From Lunularia cruciata (taxonomy: Eukaryota > Streptophyta > Marchantiopsida > Lunulariales > Lunulariaceae): 64,000 nt of DNA. Numbering within the stretch: the first letter of the stretch is position 1; each line of letters opens with the position of its first letter. Of the stretch, positions 23,099 to 34,599 are shown piece by piece. The translations under genes and the position numbers were made by a program. The notes under the pieces are model-generated. The model was given only the letters and a program-made list of their open reading frames with translations, did not search any database and was not told the origin of the DNA. The stretch spans positions 59,684,552 through 59,748,551 of the forward strand of contig OX419756.1 in the NCBI GenBank assembly GCA_948567375.1, written 5' to 3'.

Positions 23099-24093
23099 GA
23101 TTCTTTATCAAGAGATAAGATCTTAATGTACATAGCGGTTACAACTTCGCGAAGAAATATATTACTTAAGACATTTCGTCTTTTACAATTTTCTGAAATG
23201 AGTTCCAGTTTCAGATCCATGGCAATGGGTGATTGGTAATAGTTTTCCATTTCATCGAGGATTTATTTCAACTTCGTATATTAACTGTTTATACATCCAG
23301 GATCTCTCGACGTCAAAGTCACCGCCACGTTTCATTTCTATCCCACCTCTCCCATTTTAGCACTCATCACAGACGCTATTAACGAAGAGCAAAACTGTGA
23401 AACGCAAGTCTACCAGCTTTTCTGCAAATTCCCGATTGATAAGTTTTCCTAGTTCTTTCAGCTTTTGATCTCGAGCAGTATATGAAGTAGGCTCTAATAG
23501 GTGCAGATGTGCAAATGTTTGCTAAGTAGGCCGTCACACAAATGGACTACTTGATCAGTTGGACATGCATATCTTAGGATACTGAAGTAGATTTGTTGCA
23601 GATCGTAGAGTATCTGACACATGAGACTCGCTGCTGCCGAAGTGTTAATAAGTCTTATTGATGAGCGATAGGAAGAGACTGATATCTCTTTTGAATTTGC
23701 TTGAATTGTTGTTACATCTAAAGGATTGTACTATTACCTAACCAAGTAGAGTCGAGGGGGAAGTGCAGAATGTGTAGGATTCGGCAATAATCTTTAGCCA
23801 CTAGAAGAGATATAGATAAATCATAGATGGTTGAGTCTGATTCTTGAGCCACTAGAAGAGATATATAAAAATCATAGATGGTTGAGTCTATTGTTGCAAT
23901 AGCTAGTAATAGAAATAGACAACCTTTGTGTACAAACCTTTGTCTCAATAGGTAATAACAGCAATAGACAACCTTTGTGTAAGAATCTATATGCCACCAA
24001 GGGCCCACTAATGCCCATGTTCTTAAGTAAATTGGCGCAATAGTCTTTTAAAATATGATACTATATACTCCCATGATTATGAGAAGAGTTATC
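23099..24093. other. Intergenic region with a local repeat
   Basis: No gene seen. A 51-bp direct repeat built on 'gccactagaagagatat' and 'atcatagatggttgagtct' lies at about 23797-23898, and a shorter 'agacaacctttgtgta' repeat at about 23917-23982. Confidence 0.5.
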
Positions 24094-24339
24094 GGTAATT
24101 GATGCGTGTCATATGATAATTATGAGAGCATACAAGGTCTTAAGAAAATAGAGAAGGTATATATAAAGTTCTATCAAAGGACAATAGATGTGGTAGGAAT
24201 ATCTCTATGGGAGGATGGTAATTGATACGTGTCATATGATAATTATGAGAGCATACAAGGTCTTAAGAAAATAGAGAAGGTATATGTAAAGTTCTATCAA
24301 AGGACAATAGATGTGGTAGGAATATCTCTATGGGAGGAT
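24094..24339. repeat. Tandem duplication, two 123-bp units
   Basis: The block from 'ggtaattgatgcgtgtcatatg' to 'tatgggaggat' occurs twice in a row, with only a couple of base differences (gatgcgtg/gatacgtg, tatataaa/tatgtaaa). The high identity points to a recent duplication. Confidence 0.9.
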
Positions 24340-24684
24340 ATGTATAGGCCAAATACAATGCTTTTGGGACATAACATTTCAAAAGGAGGAGTAAGCCACT
24401 TGTGTGTTTCCTGAGTAGGAGAGAAAGTGAACATGGGCAATAGCTTAAATCAAAGTGTTTGAAATAAATGAATCACAAAAAGTCTAGTCTCCAAGAAGAG
24501 AACCCAATACTCTCAAACCTTATACTAGAAATTAAAATAGTAATAGGAATTCAAAGGGAGAGAGTACTATATGTGGGCTCCAAACCTTGCATTTATGAGT
24601 TTGAATTCATAAACCTAGACACTTGACTAAATGTAAAAGTATACATTCCATGAACTATTTCCTCAGTGGGACCCAAGATGTGTA

Positions 24685-24993
24685 TCATTTGATAAGGATG
24701 GAAAAAGATGTGTGAAAAATGATTATAATTTCATGCAAAGTTGTGTAGTGAGTTATGGTAAATAATGACACTCTCAAAAGATCTCCTTGGCATGTACCTT
24801 TTGCTGATGCCAAGTGAGTGAACTCTCGTATGGTAGTATGGTGACTGTAAAACAATGGTGTCTCTATACTATAGAAAGTATGCACAAAAGAAATAATGGA
24901 AGGAATCTGATCTCCAACCAAAAGAAGAGCTGAAAACAAAGCATGACAAGAAATGGTATTGAAAGCATTTGAAACATTCACTTGGATAACCAT
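24685..24993 (-). pseudogene. Non-LTR (LINE-like) reverse transcriptase fragment
   Basis: The 102-residue open segment contains VNVSNAFNTIS, which matches the conserved [VL]D[VI]xNAFN[ST][VI]S block of LINE-type RTs, and about 60 residues later SAKGTCQGDLL, the [SR]GxRQGDP[LI] block (here Arg to Cys and Pro to Leu). Between them FVHTFYSIETPLFY fits the same domain. The catalytic DD block is not preserved nearby. It is an old remnant. Weakly open text upstream on the minus strand to about 26355 may belong to it. Confidence 0.6.
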
Positions 24994-26458
24994 ATCATCA
25001 AGGTGGAGGATTCAAGGAGGCTCTAATGCACGCAATAACCATCTCACAACCACACAGTGTGGTTAGATCATGCTGATGAGGAGATAAGGAAGATGAAAAG
25101 GAATGGAGAAACTATAAACATATGGTGCATGAGACCAATCTAAAAAAAACATATCATATGGCAATGGAGGTAACACTTGAAGAGCTTCTTGGATAGAGCA
25201 AAGAGACAAGATGTACCAAACAAACAAGCAACACTTGGGGCCACCAAACTTGAGATAATATGTTAGCAAGAAGCCAAGAGAAAGGAGAGGCTTTAGTATG
25301 ACATATCAAAGAAAGATAATCATGCAAATGCTCACAAATTAATCTTGAAGGATTAGTTGTTAAGAAATGTGGAGGGTGGAGTAAAGCATGGGCAAAGTAA
25401 TCTATAAATGTAGCTCCTCATTGTAGTCATGGACAAAAGAAGGAAGGTCATTTGTGGTTGATGGATGAAGATCATGTAAGGATATTAATGTATCTCCAAA
25501 GAATGTTGCTAGTTAGAGAGTGATAGTGTTTGGAATTCCGGCCAATACTCCCCTACTTGGCCTAACATCAAGGAATAACATAGACAATGATGCTTTGAAG
25601 GTGGAGCATGAGTCTATGAGGACTCTGTGATCCATCTAGCAACCACTTGGGCTTGGATGGTGTATTCCTATAAAGCCGGCTAATCTCTTTGTAGACATTG
25701 ATGAGAATCTAAGAGGCAATCTTTCAATATGCCGATGCCCCTCTATGGGCAAGAAGAAGCAAAGTCCATGGAGGGAAGAGAGCTAGTAGGGTTCAAGTAG
25801 AGACATCTCTCTCTTGGTCATCCACCAAGATGACACAAAAGAGTATGTAAAGCATGGAGCACACTAGATAGTGGAATGGCATAGGGCTTCTAGTAAATAC
25901 ATGTGGATGAGGTAAGCATGAACAAGATCTAAAAAGTGGAACCAAGAGTAAGAGTCTGGTGGTGCCTATAACATGAGGGCTAGAATATGAAGTAGGTCTT
26001 GGAGGATAGGCATAAAGGTGGCCTCTGCTCTCATCCATAAACATCTAGCTTGCTCCCTATGCTATGCCAAACCGACTCCTACCCGTGTGCAATTATGCCA
26101 TGATTGCATATGGCATTGGTGAGACAAGATGTAAGAAGGTATTGGAAGAGAGATGTTAGACGTAAGTGGTGGGAAGTAGTCTAGAGTGATCAAGGAGATT
26201 GGAGCGTGTGGTGGTGGTGATGGTGGAGATGGGACATTACGAGGAAAGATTGTGGGAGGAGAAGGAAGAAAAAAGTGGATAGTAGATTGGCAATCCTCAA
26301 TAGAAGAGTCATCCAATGTAGGTTCCTTGCCAAGAGATGGCAAAGGATGTGGCAAAGAAATAGAGGTGGCTCCATCAAGGAGAACCTAAATCTCTAGGGA
26401 GGCATGCTGGAAATGGTGATGCCTAAGACTATGACCTAGATGCACATAATGTGTATAA
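24994..26458. other. Unassigned region, possibly LINE remnant
   Basis: Open but feature-poor frames occur on the minus strand (25063-25269, 25793-26044, 26062-26355, the last Pro/Ser-rich). They lie upstream of the LINE-like RT block in the right orientation to be its continuation. I recognise no motif in them. Confidence 0.35.
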
Positions 26459-26716
26459 GGAGCCTTGACTATGGTAGTCCCTCTAGCTTCCCATGTTAAA
26501 GAACAAAGCAGAGTATCATGAGAGAGTCTATTGAAGTATCTCTCAACACCCAAGAGATACAATCCAAAACATAACTAGGAGAGTATGAGGAGCCTTGACT
26601 ATGGTAGTCCCTCTAGCCCATGTTGAAGAACAAAGCAAAGGTATCATGAGAGAGTCTATATAAGTATCTCTCAACACCAAAGAGATATAATCCAAAACAT
26701 AACCAAGAGAGTATAC
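26459..26716. repeat. Tandem duplication, two ~130-bp units
   Basis: The block 'ggagccttgactatggtagt ... atccaaaacataac' occurs at 26459-26588 and again at 26589-26716, with about ten differences and small indels. Confidence 0.85.
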
Positions 26717-26755
26717 ATATGGAATATAGACCAACAATTTGATGCCAAATGAGGA

Positions 26756-26873
26756 ACACAACCCACACACACACATGCACGCACGTATGCACACATACAC
26801 GTATGCACACATACACGCATGCATGTATACACGCATGCACACATACACACATGCACACATGCATGCATACATG
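26756..26873. repeat. Alternating purine-pyrimidine tract (CA/TG/CG mix)
   Basis: About 115 bases of almost strict purine-pyrimidine alternation built from ACAC, ACAT, GCAC and GCAT. It explains the Cys/Met/His-rich open frames on both strands. Such tracts favour left-handed Z-DNA. Confidence 0.9.
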
Positions 26874-27926
26874 CTTTAGAATGTCTTACACCAATCACCA
26901 TTCATCTTTGTTCCATTTTCCGTTCCCCTAGTGTTACATCAGATCCTTGGTATGCAAGGTCCTCAATATCTTGCTATTTCCTATTACTCAATCACATATT
27001 CGATGAATGATCTATTCAATATCATGTTGATATTTCTAGTAGTAACTCCTTTTCTGACCTTTACCTTCAACTTCCTACTCGGATACGGCATGAAATCAAA
27101 ACTATGGCATGATCTATAATAGAGAATATTTTTGAGTATCTTGTACAATCAATCATTAGTCTATCTTCATGTTTTTCTTTTGAAATAGTCTCCTTCCTAC
27201 TTACCATGAAGGATAGTACTCTCAACTTCTCTCAAAGAAAATGAAAGCTCTCCTTGGATATTGTTTTTGCCCCACCTTCTCCAAGGAAGCATTGATTTCC
27301 TCATTTCAAAGTTCAAACTTGCTCACCAACTCTTGAATCATGGTAGGCTAAATTGACTTGATTCACATCTTATTTCTATACCATCTATTTCTATACCATG
27401 AATTGCTCAATTGTGGTACTTATGATTTTCCATGGCCAACTGCTCATGGTATTTACACAATGCTAATTTTATCTCTCCCAACTTCCATCTATTCCAACAA
27501 TCTCCTCCACCACTATAGCTGAACCAATATCTCCTTAATTTACTCACTTTGATGGAGTTTTCAGATGTGCATTTCACACACGGCTCTTGACCTCAAATCC
27601 CTTACCTTTTGTCTCAATTCCTCACTCTTGCAATTTTCCTCTATTTACACCAGGACTTTGACACAAAAGAAAACCTCCAAAAACTCCAAACTTATTTACT
27701 CTCTAATTGAGTTTTTAGAACCAAGGCTTGCACACTTCTCTTATCCTTGAATCACTCACAATTCCTCAAGGCGCTTTCCTCAAACTACCTAGTTGCCATA
27801 GCTCAAGCTTGTTCCAAAAGGTTACAGAGATCTGATGGCATGATGAGCACCTATATATAGGCCAATATTGTTATTTAATCTCCTTTTTTGAGTGCCAACA
27901 ATGAGGAAGTGTTTGATGTGGATTAT
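26874..27926. other. No gene seen
   Basis: Ordinary AT-rich sequence. No domain, LTR edge or RNA gene recognised. Confidence 0.5.
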
Positions 27927-28395
27927 TATAACAATATGGAGTTTACAAATGAGTTAGTTGAGACTAATGAAATAGCAAATAGGCCAAATTAGCCAAGTAT
28001 TACTAATATTTAGAAGTATTTAGGAAGCTACTTGGTACCTTCCAAGTATGTGCATACCAAGTGGTGACTTCTAGGAAGAAGTTTCTTGGCTACCTTAGCT
28101 TGCATGCCAAGTAGAAGCTTCTTGGGAAGCTTCCCAACTAGCTTAGCTTGCACACCAAGTAGATGGTTTCTAGAAGGAAGTTTCTTGAGAAACTTCCTAA
28201 TTAGCTTGGTGTATATTCTTAGAAGGCAGATTTTAGGGAGCTTCTTGAGAAGCTTCTCAAGAGCCTTGTATGTTTTTTATCAATACCAAAGTCCAAGCTC
28301 ATGCTAGGAATTTGGAGTTTCCCTCATTCCCTCATCTCAATATAATCTTTCAGTTGGATCTTCCATTGTCTTATTTCTCTCCTTGGTCTTTTACA
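27927..28395 (+). repeat. 5' LTR of C2
   Basis: Starts tataacaatatggagttt (tgtaacaatatggagttt in the younger copy) and ends tcttttaca. It carries the family's GAAGCTTC-type palindromes in partly decayed form (near 28107, 28119, 28244-28256). The primer site follows at once. Confidence 0.8.
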
Positions 28396-28396
28396 T

Positions 28397-28408
28397 TAGT
28401 ATCAGAGT
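28397..28408 (+). promoter_or_regulatory. Primer-binding site of C2 (initiator Met tRNA)
   Basis: TAGTATCAGAGT, one or two changes from TGGTATCAGAGC, the complement of the plant initiator tRNA-Met 3' end. It sits one base after the LTR. Confidence 0.75.
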
Positions 28409-28661
28409 AAGAATGGGATGGATAGAATCTATGGAACACCAAATCTAGTTTTGCCAAACCATTGAGATTTTTGTATCCATGTATTATCCAAAGATCATTT
28501 CACATACTTCATCATCTCACACTTTCGATAGAATTTTTTGAATCCAATCACTTTGTTTGATGAACCCTTGGTACTTCCAATTGTAACTTATGGAGGATGG
28601 TGGATTTATTGCATCTAGTGTTAACTTAGATAATTGTAGGTAGTTCAATAGAGTAGTAGCC

Positions 28662-29390
28662 ATGGCGGAATGCTCAAAGTTAGTATTGCTAGCAATAAAA
28701 ATTGAGCACCTTACTCAATTGTTGGAAGAACAAGACCATCAATGATAAAAGCATGTAGAGAGAGCACCATTTTGAGAAAGAGAAGAGAAAGTTCAATTTC
28801 CAAAGCCCAAGGTATTTGAAGGCAAGAATCTCTTGGGCATAATGCAGAATTTTTTGTTTGATTGTGAATGCTATTTTGAAACTACAAATCTTGAAGATGA
28901 ACATAGATAGATTCTCTTGGCTTCAAGTCAATTGGATTGAGTGGCAAAACTATGGTGGTGATTCCAAGTAGAGCAAGCTGAATGGTAGTTTGTTGCACCA
29001 ATATTTACATGGGAAGAATTCAAGAGCACAATAATTGAGTGATTTTGAGCTATAAATACCACACAGAATAGATTAGTAAAATTGAAGCAAATTGGCTTTA
29101 TAAGAAGCTACATCACTCAATTCCAAAACATCAGAATGAAAATTCTAGAAATACTAGAAAGTGAAACTTTAGATCAGTTTGTGAGGGGTTTAAAGTCATG
29201 CACCAAATCAAAAGTGACCATGCAAGAGCCCAAATACTTGGAGGAAACCATATAGTTTGCTGAACGCTTTGAGTCCTTGGTTGTGACAACTTGGTTTCAA
29301 CCTTGGCCTTCACAAAACCTGCCCATACACTTCACATTGGTAGAGGAGCTAGCACCATGGATTTTGATGCCATCCAATGAAGACCACTTG
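28662..29390 (+). pseudogene. Gag of C2, truncated
   Basis: Starts MAECSKL (28662) and keeps typical Ty3 capsid blocks: KPKVFEGKN, FLFDCECYFE, LASSQLD-VAKLWW, FTWEEFKS, TRKL-type text, YITQFQNIRMKI and DQFVRGLKS. About eight stop codons. The frame is lost at the junction with element C after PSNEDHL. Confidence 0.75.
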
Positions 29391-29813
29391 TGTAAAGGAC
29401 CGAAACCAAGGAGAGAAATAGGAGAATGGAAACTCACATTGGGACACTTGAATGAGGGAAAACTCCGAATGCCTAGCATGAGCTTCGGCTTTGGTATTTA
29501 TAGGTAGCATACAAGACCCTTGAAGCTTCTCAAGAAGCTTCCTTGAGCCGCTTTCTTGGAGTGCAAGCCAAGTTAACCAGGAAGCTTCTCAAGAAGCTTC
29601 CTTCTAAAAGCCGCCTACTTGGTGTGCAAGCTAAGCTAGTTAGAAGTTTCTAGAAGCTTCGTTCTAGAAGCTACCTGCTTAGGGCACAAGTTAACTAGTT
29701 GGGAAGCTTCCCAAGAAGCTTCTTAGATGCTTCTAGAATATTCTAGGCTATTTTGTCTTATTCTCTACTTCGTAAGCCTGACTAACTTTGTTGCTAAACT
29801 CCATATTGTTACA
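29391..29813 (-). repeat. 3' LTR of element C
   Basis: 423 bp with TG...CA ends, matching 34600-35022. Contains seven perfect GAAGCTTC palindromes. Confidence 0.92.
29642..29661 (-). promoter_or_regulatory. Heat-shock-element-like array in the 3' LTR of C
   Basis: Four adjoining pentamers in the alternating order nGAAn-nTTCn-nGAAn-nTTCn (AGAAG TTTCT AGAAG CTTCG), the consensus bound by heat-shock factors. The match is by sequence only. Confidence 0.5.
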
Positions 29814-31355
29814 TATTCCCCCGCCGCTAGTTGGTGACGTCCTCATCGCTAGAGAAGCTTCAAATTCCTTGATGGTCGTCTGTGCATTTTGGAGGTGGGA
29901 ACGAGGTTCCCATGTGACATCATGAAGGGGATACCCTATCCAAAGGACCTTGTTCTCCATATGTTGGCGACAGCCTCGTTGAATATGGCAACGCGCAAGG
30001 ATACGATCAACTTTGTACTCCTCTTGATCATTGATAGGGATAGGAAGAGGGAGAGGTTGGACTTGAGAGGAAAAAGAAGAGGGGTTAGGAACAAAGGGTT
30101 TCAACTTGGAAACATGAAAGATAGGATGGATACGCATGTGACAAGGCAAGGCAAGTCGATAAGCAATAGGAGAGACAATGTGGGTGATATCAAAGGGTCC
30201 TATCCAATTAGGGGTAAGTTTACAAACTTGGGTATCAAGTGGGAGAGGGAGGTTACTAGAGGATAGCATGACTTTATCACCAACTTCAAAGGTGAGATCA
30301 TGACAATGGTGGTCCGCAAATTGTTTTTGGCAATTCTGAGCAACAAGGAGGTGAGACTTAGCTTGTTGGAGAGGTTAGGATACAGTGGTCAAGAATGTGG
30401 AAGTATGAGGAACCTGAGAGGGAGGGGGAGCAAGAAGAGAATCTGGAACAAGCAGATCTTGGCCAAAATTAAGAAAGAAGGGAGAAAATTTGGTGCTTGC
30501 CTGTTTAGAATTGTTGTAGGCAAATTCTGCAGCTGCAAGACATTCATCCTAGTTGGTATGGTGGACATTGACAAAGGCCTGCAACATATCCTCCAATGTA
30601 CAATTTTTGCATTTGGTTTGTCCATCAGTTTGAGGATGATAGGCCGTGGACAAAGCAAGCTTGGTGCCAAGTATTTGGAAGAGTGCTTGCCAAAACTTCC
30701 CGGTAAATCAAGGATCACGGTCAAAGATGAGTACACTTGGCATCCCATGATGCTTGAAGACATTGTCAAAGTAGATTTGCGCTAAGGTTGGAGCATCCTC
30801 AATATCACAGGTTGGTGCCAAGTGGATTTGCTTATTAAGCTTATCCACAAACACCATGATTGCGGTGTATCCTTGTTTTGTCTTTGGCAAGGATGTGATG
30901 AGATCCAAGCTCACATGCTCCCAGCAAGCGGATGGAATGGCAAGTGGTTGAAGGAGTCCACTCGGCTTCTGGTTGTTAGCCTTGTTACGTTGGCAATTCT
31001 CACATGATCGGACAAAGTCTTGAACATCTCGTGTCATGTTTGGCCACCACCATTGGTGTTGGAGGGTGCCCAAGGTCTTGTCCACTCCCATGTGACCAAC
31101 TATTGGTAAATCATGGGCTTCTTGAAGGTGCACAAGTCGAAGATCACCTTTGGCTAGAACATAGATCTGGTCTACATAGAATAAAAGGCCTTCCTTGAAG
31201 GAGAAGATGTTGTACTCCTTGTCACATGGTGTTAGACAACCGTGTACCATTTGGAAGAAGGGATCTTGTTGTAGAGCTGATTGAAACTCATTATGGACCT
31301 TAGGGTCAATGGACACCGTTGTAATTGCCGCCGTGATGAGAGGAAGAGCCTTCAA
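29748..31355 (-). pseudogene. Integrase with chromodomain of element C
   Basis: In minus direction: zinc region with HLQEAHDLPIVGH and CENCQ (31355-30980), core with the first catalytic Asp in SLDLITSLPKT (about 30900) and the second in LIFDRDP (about 30720). The position of the catalytic Glu reads TDGQTKCKN, with Lys in its place (about 30610). Then come YNNSKQ, the GPF module (WIGPFDITHI) and FHVSKLKPF. A chromodomain follows, EEYKVDRIL ... VLWIGYPLHDVTWEP (about 30030-29900); family members use this to bind modified histone H3 and direct insertion. Frame breaks occur between 30708 and 30269. Confidence 0.85.
29814..29827 (-). promoter_or_regulatory. Polypurine tract of element C
   Basis: On the minus strand the text reads AGCGGCGGGGAATA directly before the 3' LTR, the place where plus-strand DNA synthesis is primed. 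It is moderately purine-rich, broken by two Cs. Confidence 0.6.
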
Positions 31356-31361
31356 ATCAGG

Positions 31362-32881
31362 TCATCGTGATAGAGCATCAAGGATGATATGGAACTGAAT
31401 TGGTTTGTACTCAAGTTTAATGTCAAACAATTGGAGTTGCTCTTCCCATTGATGATACCGATTCTTCATGTGCTCCAAGTGTAAGGTCTGCAACAATGGC
31501 TTGTGATCAGTTTGCATGATCACTTGTTTCCCTAAGAGATAATGCCTCCATACCTTGGTGGCATATACCATTGCAAGTTGTTCTCAATCTCGAGTAGAGT
31601 AATTTCTTTCAGCTGTATTTAGTCGGCAAGACACTAAGGCAATAGGATGTAGTCCATTTGGAAAGTCTTGTTGCAACACAACTCCAATTGCAAAGTTAGA
31701 AGCATCAAGATCAACCACATAAGGTAGTTGAGGATCATATGGTTGAAGAATGGGTCTTGAAGACACCATATGCTTTAACTTCTGGAATGCTTCTTCATGC
31801 TTGGTGGTCCATTGGAAGCTCGAGTTCTTTCCCAAGAAGTCAGTCAATGGTGCAACCACGTGAGCATAATAGTGGATGAACCATTGGTAAAAACTAGCCA
31901 ATCCATTGAATGCTTGTACTTTTGTAACATCCTTCGGGGTAGACCAATCAGTAATGGCCTTGATCTTCTCTTCTTCCATCTTGATCTCCTCTGTTGAGAT
32001 CTTATGATCCAAGAAGGTCACCTCCTTTTGCCAAAAAGCACACTTTGACTTCTTGTAGTAAAATTTCCACTATTGTAGTTGTCTTAGGACTTCTTGCACA
32101 TGATTCACGTGTTTTGCCATTGTCCTACTATAGATTAAGATATCATCTAAGAACACCACCACAGACCGATCCAATAGTCCCTCCAACACCCGATGCATCT
32201 GATCTATGAAGACTGTTGGAGCATTAGTGAGTCCGAAAGGTAGAACTCTCTACTCAAAATGTCCATACCTTGTGCAAAAGGCAATCTTTTGCACGTCCTC
32301 TCCTTCAATAAGAATTTGCCAATAGCCGCTATGAAAATCTAGCTTGAAAAAGTAGCGTGCTCCACTTAGTTGATCAAGTAGGTCATCGATCCAAGGCAAG
32401 GGATATGCATTCTTCACGGTTTGCTTATTGAGTCCACGGTAATCAATACAGAAATGAAGTCCTCCATCCTTCTTTGGAAAAATAGTACCGGTGCTCCCCA
32501 AGGAGAGGTACTATGTTGTGTGAAATCCTTCTCCAACAACTCTATAAGTGTTGTTTGCAACTCATCCAACTCCTTTGGTGAGAGCCGATAGATTGGTCTA
32601 CTCACTGTAGTACTCCTTGGCAATAACTTGATCTTGAAGGGCATACCTCAATCAGAGGGTAATCCCTTTGGGAGATCATCTAGAAACATATCTACAAACT
32701 CCTGAATTATCCAATCAACCATTGCTTGATGAGGCTCTTGGCCCTCCTTAGATTGTTCTTGTGCAATCGGCTTGATCCACACCGTGAATACAGACTTATC
32801 TTCCTCCAAAGCTTGCTCTATGGCCACTTCATTAATAAACTTCCCTTCTAGGGACTCATCTCTCTTCCAAGCTTGCTCCAT
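31362..32881 (-). pseudogene. Reverse transcriptase/RNase H of element C
   Basis: Minus-direction blocks: DMFLDDLPKGLPSD (about 32650), YRLSPKELDELQ (about 32580), [20 protein letters not shown] (about 32420), YFFKLDFHSGYWQI (about 32330), the active-site segment FLDDILIYS (about 32140), TFLDHKIS and the connection FNGLASFYQWFIHYYA (about 31900-31860). RNase H has VDLDASNFAIGVVL (about 31710) and MQTDHKPLLQTLH (about 31510). Stops occur at several sites, for example before ERNYS. Confidence 0.8.
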
Positions 32882-32977
32882 GGTTGCCTTCTTGGCAAAC
32901 TTCCCATCTTGGGACTCATCTCCCTTCCAAATTTGCTCTATGGCTACCTTCTCAACAAACTTCCCATCTTGGGACTA
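32838..32977 (-). repeat. 60-bp in-frame tandem repeat in pol of element C
   Basis: Between protease and RT a 60-bp unit recurs with starts at 32838, 32898 and 32958. It codes on the minus strand for a 20-residue unit of the type GKFxxxVAxEQxWKxDESQD. As the unit is a multiple of three, it expands without shifting the frame. Confidence 0.85.
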
Positions 32978-33412
32978 ACTATTCTTAGGCGTCTTACTTA
33001 GAGGTGCCAGACAACCTAATCGGAAATTTCTACCTTGGTATTGTACTTGAATTTGTTGTTGGGTCCAATCGAGTTGAACCTTATGATGTTCAAGCCAAGG
33101 TAGATCCAAAATGATATCATAGTGTAGAGGTGCTACTACAAACCTCATACACTCCAAATACTCCTTCCCAATATTGAAGGTAACAAGATGTGAGGTGCGG
33201 CATGCAAAACCCTTTCTACCATCCGCCATCATCAAACTACTTCCAAACACTGGCTTGATAGGAATACCCAATTCCTTTGCTACTTGCATAGACATGCAAT
33301 TCTTTGAACTTCTAGAATCAACCAAAATCTTACAACCCTGATTAGATATCATACCTTGCAAGTGAAGCAAACTTGCATAGGTCGAGCCTTCAATCCTGTT
33401 GGAACTAATCAA
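32975..33412 (-). pseudogene. Protease region of element C
   Basis: A 145-residue open segment with the retropepsin layout: LHLQGMISNQGCKILVDSRSS at the active site (Asp-Ser-Gly expected, Asp-Ser-Arg found), then MSMQVAKELGI and the second half-site DIILDLPWLEHH. The Gly to Arg change probably kills activity. A stop follows KTPKNS. Confidence 0.75.
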
Positions 33413-33482
33413 GCTCCTAATAGGCGGCTCAAAATCTCCTACTAGGATTCTTTGTTTTCCTGATCATTCTGTTCCACAAACT

Positions 33483-34328
33483 TCATCTCGGCAACTTGTC
33501 GAGGTTGCCCATTCCTAAGTGTACATTCAACAATGCAATGTCCAAGTTGGCGACAATAAAAGCAACCTCCATTTTTTCATAATCTTTCTCTATCTGCTGT
33601 GCCAAGTGGTCTTCATTGGATAGCATCAATCTCCATTGGTACCAATTCTTCCACTCGTACGTAGTGTATAATCGGGGTCGAGACCAAGTTGTCGCAACCA
33701 AGGAATCAAAATGCTCAGCCAATTGCATGGCTTCTTCTACGTTTTGTGGCTCCCACATGGTCACCTCCAATTTGGTTTGTGACTTCAATCCTTGCACAAA
33801 TCAATCCAGAACTTCACCTTCTTGGATATCTGGAATTTGCATGATGATGTTCTGAAATTGTGTGATGAAGCTTCTCACTGAGCCAATCTGCCTCAACTCC
33901 GCCAATTTATCTCGTGCGGCTTGGGTGGCATTTATAGTTTGAAATTGACCAAGTATTGCATCTTTGAATTTTGCCCATGTCAAAATTGGTGTAACAATTT
34001 GTTGTTCAGCTCTTTCTACTCGGAATCGCTACCAAAGTTTTGCCACGCCATCCAATTGGCTAGAAGCCAAGAGAATTTGTTTCTGCTCGTCTTGAAGATT
34101 GGTGGCTTCAAAGTAACATTTGTAGTCAAACATAAAATTCTCCATTGTGCTTGGAAGATTCTTGCTTTCAAACATCTTGGGGTTTTGGAAATCAAATGCG
34201 ATCTTCTCCATCTTGAACTGGTGCTCTCTCTATCTGTTCTCGTGGTTGCTGGTCTCGTTCATCCAACAATCAAGTAAGATGCTAAATTGTTGTTGCATTG
34301 CAAGGATAACATCCGATATTGCTGCCAT
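33483..34328 (-). pseudogene. Gag of element C
   Basis: The likely start (ATG complement at 34328-34326) opens MAAISDVILAMQQQF. Capsid blocks follow: FDFQNPKMFESKNLPS, NFMFDYKCYFEAT, ILLASSQLDGVAKLW (34211-34029), LTWAKFKDAILGQF, LRQIGSVRSFITQFQNI and VQGLKSQTKLEVTMW. Stops split it near 34220, 34028 and 33800. The zinc-knuckle end is not well preserved. Confidence 0.75.
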
Positions 34329-34586
34329 CGCTACTACTCTATTCCACTACCCTCAATTTATCTAGTTGATTAACACATATATACAACACGTCCACCGTTA
34401 TCCATAAGTTACAACTGGAAGTATCAAGGGTTCCTTTGACACAATGATCATATGTAGAAAATCCTGCCCAAAGTGCGAGGTGATGAATTGTGTGAAACAA
34501 TGCTTTGGTAATATCTGGACATAAAAGTCCCATTAGTTTGGCAGAAGTGAATTTGGTGGTCCATAAATTCCATCCATCCCATTCTT

Positions 34587-34598
34587 GCTCTGATACCA
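34587..34598 (-). promoter_or_regulatory. Primer-binding site of element C (initiator Met tRNA)
   Basis: The minus strand reads TGGTATCAGAGC, a perfect 12-base match to the complement of plant initiator tRNA-Met, one base inside the 5' LTR. Confidence 0.92.
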
Positions 34599-34599
34599 A

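Larger units (their letters stand above)
27927..29390 (+). mobile_element. Family C chromovirus, old 5' fragment (copy C2)
   Basis: A 5' LTR, primer-binding site and gag of the family that is complete on the minus strand at 29391-35022. The copy is cut exactly where the LTR of that younger element begins (29391). Its LTR is longer and clearly diverged from the younger ones. Confidence 0.8.

Noticed and set aside
26543-26931. Cys/Met/His-rich open frames that look like metal-binding proteins
   Set aside because: Translation of the alternating CA/TG/CG tract; present on both strands and in several frames.
29889-30785. Plus-strand frames of 125 and 161 codons
   Set aside because: They are antisense to the integrase and chromodomain of element C, which are recognisable by motif.
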